This document shows positions 19,725-28,862 of a DNA stretch of 64,000 nucleotides, piece after piece. The position numbers were made by a program, and so were the translations under genes. The stretch lies in assembly GCF_900168195.1 (NCBI RefSeq), contig NZ_FUYX01000011.1, positions 124,001 through 188,000 of the forward strand, in the 5' to 3' direction. Every line of letters begins with the position of its first letter. The stretch's first letter is position 1. Origin of the DNA: Allobosea thiooxidans (GTDB taxonomy: Bacteria > Pseudomonadota > Alphaproteobacteria > Rhizobiales > Beijerinckiaceae). The notes beneath the pieces are model-generated. The model worked only from the letters and a program-made list of their open reading frames with translations, was not told the origin of the DNA and ran no database searches.

Positions 19725-19871
19725 CGTCATTCCGGGGCTTCGCGCAGCGAAGAGCCCGGAACCCATAACCGTCGATAGAGCAGAAGGAAGCGGGCGGGCC
19801 GGTGTCCTATCCGGCAAGCGTTGCGGTTATGGGGTTCCGGACTCAAGCCTTCGGCTTGCCCCGGAATGACG
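19725..19871. repeat. Dispersed palindromic element, family D
   Basis: Outer arms CGTCATTCCGGGG / CCCCGGAATGACG, side hairpins CTTCG-CGCAG-CGAAG and CAAGCC-TTC-GGCTTG, inner arms CCGGAACCCATAACC / GGTTATGGGGTTCCGG. It fills the gap between panB and the convergent hydrolase. Half of a related copy is at 58352-58395. Confidence 0.8.
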
Positions 19872-19902
19872 AAGGCGGTTCTCGGGCGAACGCGGCGAGC
19901 AC

Positions 19903-21039
19903 TCAGGCCCGCGCCGCGAGCAGCCGATCGATGAAGCCCTCGGTCGAGGCGCCGTTGATCCAGCGCAGCACGGCGACGATGTCCTGCTCCGGCTCGACCC
20001 AGACCACGTTGCTGCCGGCCCCCAGCGCCGAGAAGGCGGTCTCGGGAAGGCCCGGCCGTGCCGCCGGCCCGCGCGCCAGCCACCAGAGATAGCCGTAATT
20101 GCCGAGCGTGGGGGAGGGCGTCAGCATCCGCTCGACCCAGCCCTGCGAGATGAGCTGCCGGCCGTTCCACTGGCCCTTGCGGCCGATCAGCAGGCCGAAG
20201 CGGGCATGGTCGCGCGCGCCGATGAACAGGCCGCCGCCCCAGTGCCCGCCGCCCGGCACCGACTGGACCTCGCGCCCGTCGATCGTGACGAAGGAGGTGC
20301 TGTAGCCCTGCCACTGCCAGTCCGGCGAGGCGCCGACCGGATCCATGATGCGCTCGCGCAGCACCTCCGGCAGCGGCCGGCGGAAACGCTGGAGCAGGGC
20401 ATAGCCCAGCACGTTCACCCGCACGTCGTTGTATTCGTAGAAGGTACCGGGCTGCTTCAATTCGCGGCGCTGGCCCTTGCGGCTGTTGTCGGCGCCGGGT
20501 CCGATCTGGCGGTTATGGTCGACCTGGTCGGACTTGCCGAAGATCTCGCCCTGCCATTCGCTCGACTGCTGCAGCAGGTGCCGCCAGGTGATCTGGCTGT
20601 TATGCGGTCCGGCGAAGGCGGGGTCGTCCACGCTTTTGCCGACCGGCTCCTCGACATCGCGGATCAGCCCGTCGTCGAAGGCGATGCCGGCGAGCACGGC
20701 AAGATAGCTCTTGGCGATCGAGAAGGTCATGTCGGTGCGGGCGGTGTCGCCCCATTCGGCGACGATGCGCCCGCCCTTGAGGACGAGGCCGGCCGGGCCG
20801 CCGCGCTCGCGCACCGGCCCGACGATCTCGGTCCAGGGGCCGCGCTCGTTCCACTCGACATTCCCGACATAGCTGCCGTCCGGATAATAGAGGCTGCGCG
20901 GCCAGGGGCTCTCATGCTCCTGCGCGAAGGCGACCGCCGCAGCGAGCCTGCCGGCATCGAAGCCCGCCTCGGCGGGGCTCAGCGTCTGCCAGGCGGCGCC
21001 ATCGGTTGCGGGAACATAGGCTTCGGTCGGGTTGGGCAA
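19903..21039 (-). CDS. Serine hydrolase, class C beta-lactamase-like
   Basis: A 378-residue beta-lactamase/transpeptidase-fold protein. The SxxK active site is in TFSIAKSYLAVLAG, the YxN motif in YNDVRVN, and the third element is GGGHWGGG, where KTG is replaced as in many esterase/peptidase members. No clear signal peptide is seen, which argues for a cytoplasmic esterase or amidase rather than a periplasmic beta-lactamase. The substrate is unknown. It stands alone, divergent from marR. Confidence 0.83.
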   Translation of the reverse strand: MPNPTEAYVPATDGAAWQTLSPAEAGFDAGRLAAAVAFAQEHESPWPRSLYYPDGSYVGNVEWNERGPWTEIVGPVRERGGPAGLVLKGGRIVAEWGDTARTDMTFSIAKSYLAVLAGIAFDDGLIRDVEEPVGKSVDDPAFAGPHNSQITWRHLLQQSSEWQGEIFGKSDQVDHNRQIGPGADNSRKGQRRELKQPGTFYEYNDVRVNVLGYALLQRFRRPLPEVLRERIMDPVGASPDWQWQGYSTSFVTIDGREVQSVPGGGHWGGGLFIGARDHARFGLLIGRKGQWNGRQLISQGWVERMLTPSPTLGNYGYLWWLARGPAARPGLPETAFSALGAGSNVVWVEPEQDIVAVLRWINGASTEGFIDRLLAARA

Positions 21040-21166
21040 GGCGGCACCTCCGGCAGGCAGGGTGTCGAGCTTTCGTCGAAAGCTCCGGCCCGTGCAAGCC
21101 GCGCCATGCGCATTTGCGGGCGGAGCGTGGCAGCCATGACCCGCATGCGCATTGAAATAGATGTGT

Positions 21167-21187
21167 ATGCAATTATTGTTTCTGCAT
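21167..21187. promoter_or_regulatory. Possible operator before the marR/MFS pair
   Basis: ATGCA (21167-21171) and TGCAT (21183-21187) flank an AT-rich spacer just before the marR start. The half ATGCAATTAT is shared with a palindrome at 27667-27685. Autoregulation by the adjacent MarR is plausible; the arms are short. Confidence 0.3.
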
Positions 21188-21203
21188 CAAAATCTGGAAT
21201 GCC

Positions 21204-21659
21204 ATGGAACCCACCAGCCCGAAGGACATGATCGGCCGGACGATCGGGCGCGCCGCCCGGCTCTGGCGCCGGGCCGTCGACGTCCGGCTCCAGGCCTACG
21301 GTCTGACCGAGGCGACCTGGCTGCCGCTGCTGCACCTGTCGCGCGCCATGGCGCCGATGCGCCAGAAGGACCTGGCGGCGTCGCTCGGCCTCGATGGGTC
21401 CACTGTCGTCCGCCTGCTCGACAACCTGCAGGCGGCCGGCCTGGTCGAGCGGCGGGAGGACGAGGGCGATCGCCGGGCCAAGACGATCCATCTGACGCCG
21501 GAGGCGGAACGGCTCGTCGCGCAGGTCGAGGCGATCGCGCGGGATGTGCGGCTGGCGACGATCCAGGGCATTCCGGAAGCCGATATCGAACGCGCCGCGG
21601 CGGTCCTGGAGCGGATCTGCGACGTGCTTGCGGCTCTCCCCGAAAGCGACATGGCATGA
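21204..21659 (+). CDS. MarR-family transcriptional regulator
   Basis: A 151-residue MarR protein. The winged helix spans RQKDLAASLGLDGSTVVRLLDNLQAAGLVERREDEGDRRAKTIHLT, with the DRRAK wing. The stop overlaps the start of the exporter gene (ATGA), so it very likely regulates that exporter in response to a drug or phenolic ligand. Upstream AT-rich DNA (21150-21200) holds the probable promoter and operator. Confidence 0.9.
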   Translation: MEPTSPKDMIGRTIGRAARLWRRAVDVRLQAYGLTEATWLPLLHLSRAMAPMRQKDLAASLGLDGSTVVRLLDNLQAAGLVERREDEGDRRAKTIHLTPEAERLVAQVEAIARDVRLATIQGIPEADIERAAAVLERICDVLAALPESDMA

Positions 21660-22900
21660 CCGCCCAGCTGCCGCCCGATCCGATTCCTGCGGCCCGGGTC
21701 CGGCCGGCGCCGCTCTGGCTGCTGGCGATGATCACCTTCAGCGGCACGCTCGCCATGCATGTCTTCGTGCCGGCGCTGCCGCGCGCGGCGCATGATCTCG
21801 GCGCGAGCGCCGGCTCGCTGCAGTTGACAATCAGCTGCTACATCCTCGGGCTGGCTTTCGGGCAGCTCTTCTACGGCCCTGTTTCTGATCGCTATGGCCG
21901 CCGCCCGGTATTGATGGCCGGGCTCGTCCTCTACACCCTCGCCAGCATTGCCGCGGCGCTGACGCCGGGCATCCAGGCCCTGATCGCGACGCGCCTGCTG
22001 CAGGCGCTCGGCGGCTGCGCCGGGATCGTCCTCGGCCGGGCGATCGTGCGCGACGGCTCGGGCATGGCCGATTCGACGCGCCGCCTCGCAACCATGAACC
22101 TGATCGTCATCCTCGGCCCCGGGGTCGCGCCGCTGATCGGCACGGCCGTCTCGGAGAGCTTCGGATGGCGCGCGATCTTCTTCGGCCTTGCCGCGATGGG
22201 CGTGGCGAACATGCTGCTGACCTGGCGCGTCCTGCCGGAAACGGCGCGGCCGAGCGCCAGCGCCGATTTCGGCGCGGTGCTGCGCGGCTACCGGCGCCTG
22301 CTGCGCACGCCGGCCTTTCTCGGCTATGCGGTCGGCGGCAGCCTCGCGACGACGCCGATGTATGCCTTCATCAGCGCCGCGCCTTTCATCTTCACCCGCG
22401 ATCTGGGGCGGCCGGCGCATGAGGTCGGCACCTATCTCGCGCTGATCGCCGTCGGTATCTGGCTGGGCAATCTCTGTTCCAGTCGCCTGGTGGGCCGCGT
22501 GCGGCTCGCCAGCCTCATGACCGGCGGCAGCGCGATCAGCCTGCTCGGCGCCGTGCTTCTCTTCGGCAGCGCGCTTTCCGGCCATCTCGGCCTCGCGCTC
22601 ACGCTGGGCGGGGCCATGGCCTTCACCTTCGGCGCCGGCATCGCGAGCGCGCCGGCCCTCGCCGAGGCGATGAGCGTCGATCCCCGTCTGGCCGGTTCCG
22701 CCTCCGGCTTCTACGGCTTCATCCAGATGGCCATCGGCGCGCTGGCCACCTCGCTGGCCGGCCTGGGCGGCGACCCGGCGCTCGCTTCCGGCGCGGTCCT
22801 GACGGTGGCGGCGCTCGGTGCCCAGCTCTGCTTCGCGCTGGCGCTGCGGGCGCGCCGCCGGACCGTCGCGCAGAAACCCGTAGAGGCCGCCGCGGAGTGA
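21656..22900 (+). CDS. Bcr/CflA-family multidrug MFS exporter
   Basis: An inner-membrane drug:proton antiporter of 414 residues and about twelve helices. Motif A of the DHA1 family is clear (GPVSDRYGRRPVLMAGL), as is the motif-C-like ILGPGVAPLIG segment, and TMH1 includes DLGASAGSLQLTISCYILGLA typical of Bcr. The true start is the ATG at 21656, overlapping the marR stop; the open frame extends further upstream inside marR but is not coding there. Translational coupling with marR is likely. Confidence 0.9.
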   Translation: MTAQLPPDPIPAARVRPAPLWLLAMITFSGTLAMHVFVPALPRAAHDLGASAGSLQLTISCYILGLAFGQLFYGPVSDRYGRRPVLMAGLVLYTLASIAAALTPGIQALIATRLLQALGGCAGIVLGRAIVRDGSGMADSTRRLATMNLIVILGPGVAPLIGTAVSESFGWRAIFFGLAAMGVANMLLTWRVLPETARPSASADFGAVLRGYRRLLRTPAFLGYAVGGSLATTPMYAFISAAPFIFTRDLGRPAHEVGTYLALIAVGIWLGNLCSSRLVGRVRLASLMTGGSAISLLGAVLLFGSALSGHLGLALTLGGAMAFTFGAGIASAPALAEAMSVDPRLAGSASGFYGFIQMAIGALATSLAGLGGDPALASGAVLTVAALGAQLCFALALRARRRTVAQKPVEAAAE

Positions 22901-22966
22901 CATCGTCGCTTCGCTGCGTCCGAGCCTTGCGCCTCGCGCGACTCGGGCCTATGAACCCCGCTTCAA

Positions 22967-23911
22967 ATGACATCGCCAGCACCGCTCTACCCGCACCGTC
23001 ATCTCCTCGGGATCGAGGGGTTGTCCCATCTGGACATCGAGGCGCTGTTGGACAGGGCCGAGGCCTATGTCGCGCTCTCCCGCCAGGTCGAGAAAAAGGC
23101 GGCGACCTTGCGCGGTCGCACCCAGATCAACCTGTTCTTCGAGCCTTCGACCCGGACGCAAGCCTCCTTCGAGCTCGCGGGCAAGCGCCTCGGCGCCGAC
23201 GTCATGAACATGTCCGTCGCTTCTTCCTCGGTGAAGAAGGGCGAGACGCTGATCGACACCGCCGCGACGCTCAACGCCATGCGGCCGGACATCATCGTCG
23301 TGCGCCATCACGCCGCCGGCGCGGTCAACCTGCTCGCCCGCAAGGTCAGCTGTTCGGTGGTCAATGCCGGCGACGGCGCCCATGAGCACCCGACCCAGGC
23401 ACTGCTCGACGCGCTGACCATCCGCCGCAACAAGGGGCGCATCGCCGGGCTGACCGTCGCGATCTGCGGCGACATCGTGCATTCCCGCGTCGCCCGCTCC
23501 AACATCATCCTGCTCAGCGCCCTGGGCGCCAAGGTCAGGCTGATCGCGCCCTCGACGCTGCTGCCGGCCGGCATCGAGCGCATGGGCGTCGAGGTCTACA
23601 CCGACATGAACAAGGGGCTGGAGGGCGCCGACATCGTGATGATGCTGCGCCTTCAGCTCGAGCGCATGCACGGCGCCTTCGTGCCTTCCTCGAAGGAATA
23701 TTTCCGCTATTACGGGCTCGATCGCGAGAAGCTGGAGCGCGCCGCGCCCGATGCGCTCGTCATGCATCCGGGCCCGATGAACCGCGGCGTCGAAATCTCC
23801 TCCGAGGTCGCGGACGGCGCCCAGTCGCTGATCCGCGAGCAGGTCGAGATGGGCGTGGCCGTCCGCATGGCCGTGCTCGATGCGCTGGCGCAGCACCTCC
23901 CGAATATCTGA
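22967..23911 (+). CDS. pyrB: Aspartate carbamoyltransferase catalytic subunit
   Basis: Condenses carbamoyl phosphate and aspartate in pyrimidine synthesis. At 314 residues it is the normal length. Signature [13 protein letters not shown] (carbamoyl-phosphate loop), KKGET in the 80s loop, [10 protein letters not shown], and [10 protein letters not shown] near the end. No regulatory pyrI is present. It sits 17 bases before pyrC, so the products may form a PyrB-PyrC complex, as known for enzymes paired with inactive dihydroorotases. Confidence 0.97.
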   Translation: MTSPAPLYPHRHLLGIEGLSHLDIEALLDRAEAYVALSRQVEKKAATLRGRTQINLFFEPSTRTQASFELAGKRLGADVMNMSVASSSVKKGETLIDTAATLNAMRPDIIVVRHHAAGAVNLLARKVSCSVVNAGDGAHEHPTQALLDALTIRRNKGRIAGLTVAICGDIVHSRVARSNIILLSALGAKVRLIAPSTLLPAGIERMGVEVYTDMNKGLEGADIVMMLRLQLERMHGAFVPSSKEYFRYYGLDREKLERAAPDALVMHPGPMNRGVEISSEVADGAQSLIREQVEMGVAVRMAVLDALAQHLPNI

Positions 23912-23928
23912 GCGTGGCAGGACCGGAC

Positions 23929-25230
23929 ATGGCTGAGACGCAGGATATCGCGATCGTCAACGCGCGCTTGGTCGATCCAGCGACCGGGCGCGAGGGCAGG
24001 GGCTCCGTCCTGCTGCGCGACGGCGCCATCGCCGCCGTCGAACGGGGCGCGGCGCCCGCGACCGGCGAGAATGCGCGCCGCATCGACGCGAAGGGGCTGG
24101 TGCTGACGCCTGGCCTCGTCGACCTGCGGGCCTTCCTCGGCGAGCCTGGCGCGGAGTTCCGCGAGACGCTCGGCACCGGCTCGCATGCCGCGGCCGCCGG
24201 CGGTGTGACCACCGTGGTCTGCCGGCCGGACACCGACCCGCCGATCGACGATCCCGCGATCATCGACTTCCTCAAGCGCCGCGCCCGCGACAAGGCGATC
24301 GTCAACGTGCTGCCCTGCGCCGCGCTGACCAAGGGGCTGCACGGCAAGGAGATCACCGAATTCGGCCTGCTGCTGGAGGCCGGCGCGGTCGCCTTCTGCG
24401 ACGGCGCGAGGGCCCTGCGCAATCCGCAGGTCATGCGCCGGGCGATGATCTATGCCCGCAACTTCGACGCGCTGATCATGAACCATGTCGAGGACCCGGA
24501 GCTGCGTGGCTCCGGCGTGATGAACGAGGGCGAGTTCGCCAGCCGCAAGGGCCTGCCCGGCATCCCGCTCGAGGCCGAAACGGTGATGCTGGAGCGTGAC
24601 ATCCGCCTCGCCCGCGCCACCGGCGCGCGCTACCACGCCGCCATGATCTCCTGCGCGGAATCGGTCGAGCTCGTCCGCCGGGCGAAGCAGGACGGCCTGC
24701 GCATCACCTGCGGCGTCTCGATCAACAACCTGACCCTCAACGAGAACGACGTCGGCGAGTACCGGACCTTCTGCAAGGTCTCGCCGCCGCTGCGCCATGA
24801 GGATGATCGCCTCGCGCTGGTCGCAGCCCTCGCCGAGGGCGTGATCGACGTCGTGGTCTCGGACCATGACCCGCAGGACGTCGAGACCAAGCGCCAGCCC
24901 TTCGCCGAGGCGGCCGACGGCGCGCTCGGCATCGAGACCATGCTCTCGGCCTCGCTGCGCCTGGTGCAGGCCGGCCAGATCGGCCTGCCGCAGCTTCTCG
25001 CCGCCTTGTCGGCGCGTCCGGCCGGGTTGCTCGGCCTCGGCTGTGGCCAGCTCGGCATCGGCGCGCCGGCCGATCTCATCCTGCTCGATCCCGAGGCGCC
25101 CTATGTCGTCGACAAGCGCAAGCTGAAGTCCCGCGCCAAGAACTCCCCCTTCGACGAGGCGCGTCTGGAAGGCATCGTTCAGACGACCTTCGTCGGCGGC
25201 CGTGTCGTCTACGAGGTCGAGCCGGGCTGA
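23929..25230 (+). CDS. pyrC: Dihydroorotase homologue lacking metal-ligand histidines
   Basis: A 433-residue amidohydrolase of the type I dihydroorotase family, by family the third step of pyrimidine synthesis. The metal-binding D-x-H-x-H-x-R-E-P-G motif reads D65-L-R-A-F-L-G-E-P-G74, so both histidines and the arginine are gone. The later H-x-x-H-[IVL]-S motif has lost its second His (YHAAMIS). NHVEDPEL and SDHDPQD remain. This is the pattern expected of a non-catalytic partner such as Pseudomonas PyrC', which stabilises PyrB. I recall similar sequences in other Rhizobiales. A second, active pyrC should exist elsewhere. The ATG at 23929 is preferred to the GTG at 23914 because GCAGGA precedes it. 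Confidence 0.88.
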   Translation: MAETQDIAIVNARLVDPATGREGRGSVLLRDGAIAAVERGAAPATGENARRIDAKGLVLTPGLVDLRAFLGEPGAEFRETLGTGSHAAAAGGVTTVVCRPDTDPPIDDPAIIDFLKRRARDKAIVNVLPCAALTKGLHGKEITEFGLLLEAGAVAFCDGARALRNPQVMRRAMIYARNFDALIMNHVEDPELRGSGVMNEGEFASRKGLPGIPLEAETVMLERDIRLARATGARYHAAMISCAESVELVRRAKQDGLRITCGVSINNLTLNENDVGEYRTFCKVSPPLRHEDDRLALVAALAEGVIDVVVSDHDPQDVETKRQPFAEAADGALGIETMLSASLRLVQAGQIGLPQLLAALSARPAGLLGLGCGQLGIGAPADLILLDPEAPYVVDKRKLKSRAKNSPFDEARLEGIVQTTFVGGRVVYEVEPG

Positions 25231-25250
25231 CCGGCCCATTGGGAAACACC

Positions 25251-25369
25251 AGCCCTCATCCTGAGGAGCCATTTCGTCAGAAATGGCGTCTCGAAGGATG
25301 CTCCAGGCTCTGCGGACATCTGGAGCATCCTTCGAGACGCCGCTCACGCGGCTCCTCAGGACGAGGGCT
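25251..25369. repeat. Dispersed palindromic element, family C, copy 1
   Basis: Outer arms AGCCCTCATCCTGAGGA / TCCTCAGGACGAGGGCT, side hairpins ATTTC-GTCA-GAAAT and CCGC-TCAC-GCGG, inner arms CGTCTCGAAGGATGCTCCA / TGGAGCATCCTTCGAGACG. It lies between pyrC and plsY. The second copy is at 50544-50663. Confidence 0.85.
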
Positions 25370-25496
25370 CGCGGGCTCTGCGAGTGGCTTTCAGCGGCGT
25401 CTGGGTGCCAAGGAGGCTTGTCCGGGCTGACGGCGCGCTTTCTATTCACGGATACAAATTCTATTGTGCTGACCGCCGAGGGGGCGAGGGGGCTGA

Positions 25497-26120
25497 ATGG
25501 CTGAGACGTTGAACTGGAGCCTTTCCGGCTCCGCCGCGCTGGTCGCTCTCGTCGTCGGCTATCTCTTCGGCTCGATTCCCTTCGGCATCATCCTGACCAA
25601 GCTCGCAGGCGGGCCCGATCTGCGCAGCATCGGCTCGGGCAATATCGGCGCCACCAACGTCCTGCGCACGGGCAACAAGAAGCTCGCCGCCGCCACGCTC
25701 GTCGGCGACATGCTGAAGGGCACGGCTGCGGTCCTCGTCGGCGCGCGCCTGCCCGGTGGGGCGGAAGCGGCGCTGGTCGCAGGCATCGGCGCCTTCCTCG
25801 GGCATCTCTTCCCGGTCTGGCTGCGTTTCAAGGGCGGCAAGGGCGTCGCGACCTTTCTCGGCGTGCTCATCGGGGTGAAGGGTTCGATCGCGTTGATCTT
25901 CGCCGCGATCTGGCTGAGCATCGCCTATCTCTCGCGCTATTCCTCGCTGTCGGCACTGGTCGCCAGTCTGTTGACGCCGCTCTTGCTCTGGTTCTGGGCC
26001 GGCATGCCGAAGGCGGCCGTCGTCATGGGCATCCTGACGGTGCTGCTCTGGATCATGCACCGGACCAATATCGTCCGGCTCCTCCAGGGGAGTGAAGGCA
26101 AGATCGGCCAGAAGGGCTGA
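25497..26120 (+). CDS. plsY: Acyl-phosphate:glycerol-3-phosphate acyltransferase
   Basis: An integral membrane enzyme of phospholipid synthesis that acylates glycerol-3-phosphate from acyl-phosphate. At 207 residues it has several helices and the three PlsY motifs: GSIPFG...[18 protein letters not shown] (here [14 protein letters not shown]), [18 protein letters not shown], and the C-terminal HRTNIVRLL. dprA follows 7 bases later; plsY-dprA is a common pairing. Confidence 0.96.
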   Translation: MAETLNWSLSGSAALVALVVGYLFGSIPFGIILTKLAGGPDLRSIGSGNIGATNVLRTGNKKLAAATLVGDMLKGTAAVLVGARLPGGAEAALVAGIGAFLGHLFPVWLRFKGGKGVATFLGVLIGVKGSIALIFAAIWLSIAYLSRYSSLSALVASLLTPLLLWFWAGMPKAAVVMGILTVLLWIMHRTNIVRLLQGSEGKIGQKG

Positions 26121-26127
26121 TACCGGG

Positions 26128-27354
26128 ATGGCTGGGATCGTCCTCTCCGATCGCCAGCGTCTCGATTGGTTGAGGCTGATCCGCAGCGAGAGCATCGGCC
26201 CGCTGAGTTTCCGCTCGCTGACGAACCGCTTCGGCGGGACCGCCGCGGCGCTGGAGGCGCTGCCGGATCTCGCACGCCGCGCCGGGCGCAGCCTCCGCGT
26301 CTGTACGGCCTCCGAGGCCGAGCGGGAGATGGAGCAGTTGCAGCGCATAGGTGGCCGTCTTCTCGCGCTTGGCGAGCCCGATTATCCGCTGCCGCTGCAG
26401 GCGATCGATTCGGCCCCGCCGCTCATTGCCGTCCTGGGGCAGGCGGAGGTCCTGCGCCGGTCCTGCGTTGCGCTGGTCGGCTCGCGCAACGCCTCGGCCG
26501 CCGGCATGAAGCTGACGGCGCGTCTCGCGCGGGAGCTCGGAGAAGCCGGTTTCGTCGTCGTCTCGGGGCTGGCGCGCGGCATCGACACCGCGGCGCATGA
26601 GGCCAGCCTGGAGACCGGCACGGTCGCCGTGCTCGCCGGCGGGCTCGACCAGGTCTATCCGCCGCAGAATCTGCCGCTGGCGCGCCGCATCGCCGAGCAC
26701 GGCGCGGTCGTCAGCGAGATGCCGCTCGGCTGGGTCGCGCGGGCTCGCGACTTCCCGCGCCGCAACCGCCTCGTCTCCGGTCTCTCGCTCGGCACGGTGG
26801 TGGTCGAGGCGGCGCGCCGTTCCGGCTCCCTGATCACGGCGCGCTTCGCCAATGAGCAGGGCCGCCAGGTCTTCGCCGTACCGGGATCGCCGCTCGACCC
26901 CCGCGCCGAGGGCGGCAATCACCTGATCCGGGAAGGGGCGATTCTCTGCGCCGCGGCAGCCCATGTCGTCGAGGCGCTGGCGCCCTTGCGCGAGCGCGAA
27001 CCCGGGCAGCCGGTGCAGATGCGCCTGTTGCGCGAGCAGCCGTGCGATGCGGCCGGCGAGGCGCTATGGGATGAATGGGACCTGCCGGGACTGGCGCCGG
27101 CTGCTGCGGGCTTCGCCCGTGACGACGAAGGCGGGCCGGAGGATGACGCACCGGCGGCTGGACCTCGGCCGGAGGGGACGGATTTGGCCGGGCTCGTGCT
27201 CGGCCTGCTGGGGGCCGCACCGGTCGCGTTGGACGATCTTGTGCGCGCCAGTGGCCGGGCGGCACGCGACGTGAACCGTGTTCTCGTCGAGCTGGAACTG
27301 GAAGGGGCGGTCCTGCGCCATCCGGGCGGGGCCCTGTCGCGCAGCCGCCTGTGA
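26128..27354 (+). CDS. dprA: DNA-processing protein DprA
   Basis: A RecA loader for incoming single-stranded DNA in natural transformation, widely kept in non-competent bacteria. It has 408 residues from the ATG at 26128. An N-terminal HhH/SAM-like region is followed by the Rossmann domain with VALVGSRNASAAG, VVVSGLARGIDTAAH, TVAVLAGGLDQVYPPQN and RRNRLVSGLS. The C-terminal winged helix DprA_WH spans about residues 345-400 (LVLGLLGAAPVALDDLVRASG). A linker rich in Asp, Glu and Pro (about residues 325-345) is variable. Follows plsY closely. Confidence 0.95.
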   Translation: MAGIVLSDRQRLDWLRLIRSESIGPLSFRSLTNRFGGTAAALEALPDLARRAGRSLRVCTASEAEREMEQLQRIGGRLLALGEPDYPLPLQAIDSAPPLIAVLGQAEVLRRSCVALVGSRNASAAGMKLTARLARELGEAGFVVVSGLARGIDTAAHEASLETGTVAVLAGGLDQVYPPQNLPLARRIAEHGAVVSEMPLGWVARARDFPRRNRLVSGLSLGTVVVEAARRSGSLITARFANEQGRQVFAVPGSPLDPRAEGGNHLIREGAILCAAAAHVVEALAPLREREPGQPVQMRLLREQPCDAAGEALWDEWDLPGLAPAAAGFARDDEGGPEDDAPAAGPRPEGTDLAGLVLGLLGAAPVALDDLVRASGRAARDVNRVLVELELEGAVLRHPGGALSRSRL

Positions 27355-27370
27355 AGCACGGACCCGGCGC

Positions 27371-27616
27371 TCAGAGGGGCTCGGCCTTCCGCGCCAGCCG
27401 CTCGATCGCGGCGGAGGCCTCCATCCGGGCCATTTCGAGGAAGTAGGCGAGTGCGCCGAGCTCCGCCTCGCGCGCCATGGTCCGCATCTCGGCCGTCATG
27501 CTCTCGACGAAGCAGGCGACCTCCAATGTGGAGGCCGCCCGCCCGGGCTGCATGTCCGGCGCGCCGGCGTCGGGTTCGGGCTCGCGAAGGGCCGGGTTCC
27601 GGTTCTCGGGATTCAT
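27371..27616 (-). CDS. Small conserved hypothetical protein (81 aa)
   Basis: A short, mostly helical soluble protein. The N-terminal 28 residues are Pro/Asp-rich, and the remainder is an amphipathic helix pair (VACFVESMTAEMRTMAREAELG and ALAYFLEMARMEASAAIERLA). I recall proteins ending in LAYFLDMARLEA beside dprA in other Rhizobiales, but the function is not known to me. It reads convergently with dprA, with stops 16 bases apart. A palindrome at 27667-27685 lies about 50 bases before its start. Confidence 0.65.
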   Translation of the reverse strand: MNPENRNPALREPEPDAGAPDMQPGRAASTLEVACFVESMTAEMRTMAREAELGALAYFLEMARMEASAAIERLARKAEPL

Positions 27617-27666
27617 CGCGGTTCGATTCCCTCGTGGCGTCGTTAGGGTTGTGTCTCCTTAACGTG

Positions 27667-27685
27667 ATGCAATTATAAATTGCAT
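27667..27685. promoter_or_regulatory. Perfect palindrome ATGCAATT-N3-AATTGCAT
   Basis: Eight-base arms with spacer ATA, about 50 bases upstream of the leftward 81-aa gene and 28 bases after the AEC transporter stop. The AT-rich dyad in GC-rich DNA looks like a repressor site. Confidence 0.4.
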
Positions 27686-27713
27686 AGCGCGAGCGAATTC
27701 AAGCGGAAGAGAA

Positions 27714-28628
27714 TCAGGTCAGGAGGAAGACCGCCGCCGGCAGCGTCGCCAGCGCGAGCAGCGTCTGCAGCGTGGTGATCTCGGCCATCAGCGGCGCGTC
27801 GCCGCCGAGGTCGCGGGCCAGGAAATAGGCGGCGGTCGCGGTGGGGACGGAGCCGGCGATGACCGTCATGGTCAGGGCGGGGCCGGTGACGCCGAACCAG
27901 CCGGCATAGAGCCAGGCCGCCAGCGGCATCGCGACCAGCTTGAGCTCGACGGCCACCCAATGGGCGAGCCGCGGCCGCGCCAGCCGATCGAGGTCGAGCG
28001 CCGAGCCGACGACCAGCAGGCCGATGCCGAGCGAGGCCCGCCCGAGCACATCGAGATAGCTGGTGAAGGCCGTGGGCAGCAGCCCCTGCGCCTGGTTGAG
28101 CAGCAAGCCTGCGGCGGAAGACCAGATGAAGGGATTGTACAGGATCGAGCGGACGGTGGTGCCGACGCTCATCGGCTTGCCGTTGGCGAAGCGCGCCAGC
28201 ACGAGCACGCAGGTCACGTTGAGCAGGGGGATCATCGAGGCGACGGCGATCGCCATCAGCGTCGTGCCGGTGCGCCCCTGCAGCCCGGCGGCGAGCGCGA
28301 GCGCGACGAAGGTGTTCCAGCGCACCGAACCCTGGAAGATCGAGGTGAAGGCCGGGCCGGCGATGCCGCCGCGGGCGAGCAGCGGGCGCAGCAGCAGCAG
28401 CAGGGCGGCAATGCTGAGGATCGCCATGACGAGGCTCATTCCCATCGCGGCGACCGGCACGCTGCGCAGATCCGCCGTCGCCAGCGTGTGGATCACCACG
28501 GCGGGAAACAGCACCTGATAGGTCAGGCGCTCGACCCCGATCCAATGGGCCGGGGTCACGATGTTGCGGACCTTCAGGAGCCAGCCCGTCGCGATGACGA
28601 GGAAGACGGCGATCAGACTGTCGAGCAT
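27714..28628 (-). CDS. AEC-family (auxin efflux carrier) transporter
   Basis: An inner-membrane carrier of 304 residues with about ten hydrophobic helices. The start is set at MLDSLIAVFLVIATGWLLK (28628), where the first helix begins; the frame continues to 28799 through a Pro/Arg-rich stretch that is unlikely to be coding. NPFIWSSAAGLLL and VPTATAAYFLARDLGGD match the family's two halves. AEC members export or take up organic acids such as malate or malonate; the substrate is unknown here. No regulator is adjacent. Confidence 0.85.
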   Translation of the reverse strand: MLDSLIAVFLVIATGWLLKVRNIVTPAHWIGVERLTYQVLFPAVVIHTLATADLRSVPVAAMGMSLVMAILSIAALLLLLRPLLARGGIAGPAFTSIFQGSVRWNTFVALALAAGLQGRTGTTLMAIAVASMIPLLNVTCVLVLARFANGKPMSVGTTVRSILYNPFIWSSAAGLLLNQAQGLLPTAFTSYLDVLGRASLGIGLLVVGSALDLDRLARPRLAHWVAVELKLVAMPLAAWLYAGWFGVTGPALTMTVIAGSVPTATAAYFLARDLGGDAPLMAEITTLQTLLALATLPAAVFLLT

Positions 28629-28862
28629 GCTGGCCGGGGGAAGAGGCGGTGCCTGGGGAACAACGGGCGGGAACGCCCGTTGATAAAATGAGTGCTGAAG
28701 CGGCCTGTCCCTGTCATGCCGCGCCCGCAGCGGCAAGGGCCTTGGCGAAACGCCGCTCTGTCCCTGCCGCAATGCTGCCGCGATTGGTTCAGGCCTCATT
28801 CAACCGGATTATCCGATCCTGTCTTCAAGGTTTGGGGCGATCTCGCGAAAGGAGATGCCGTC

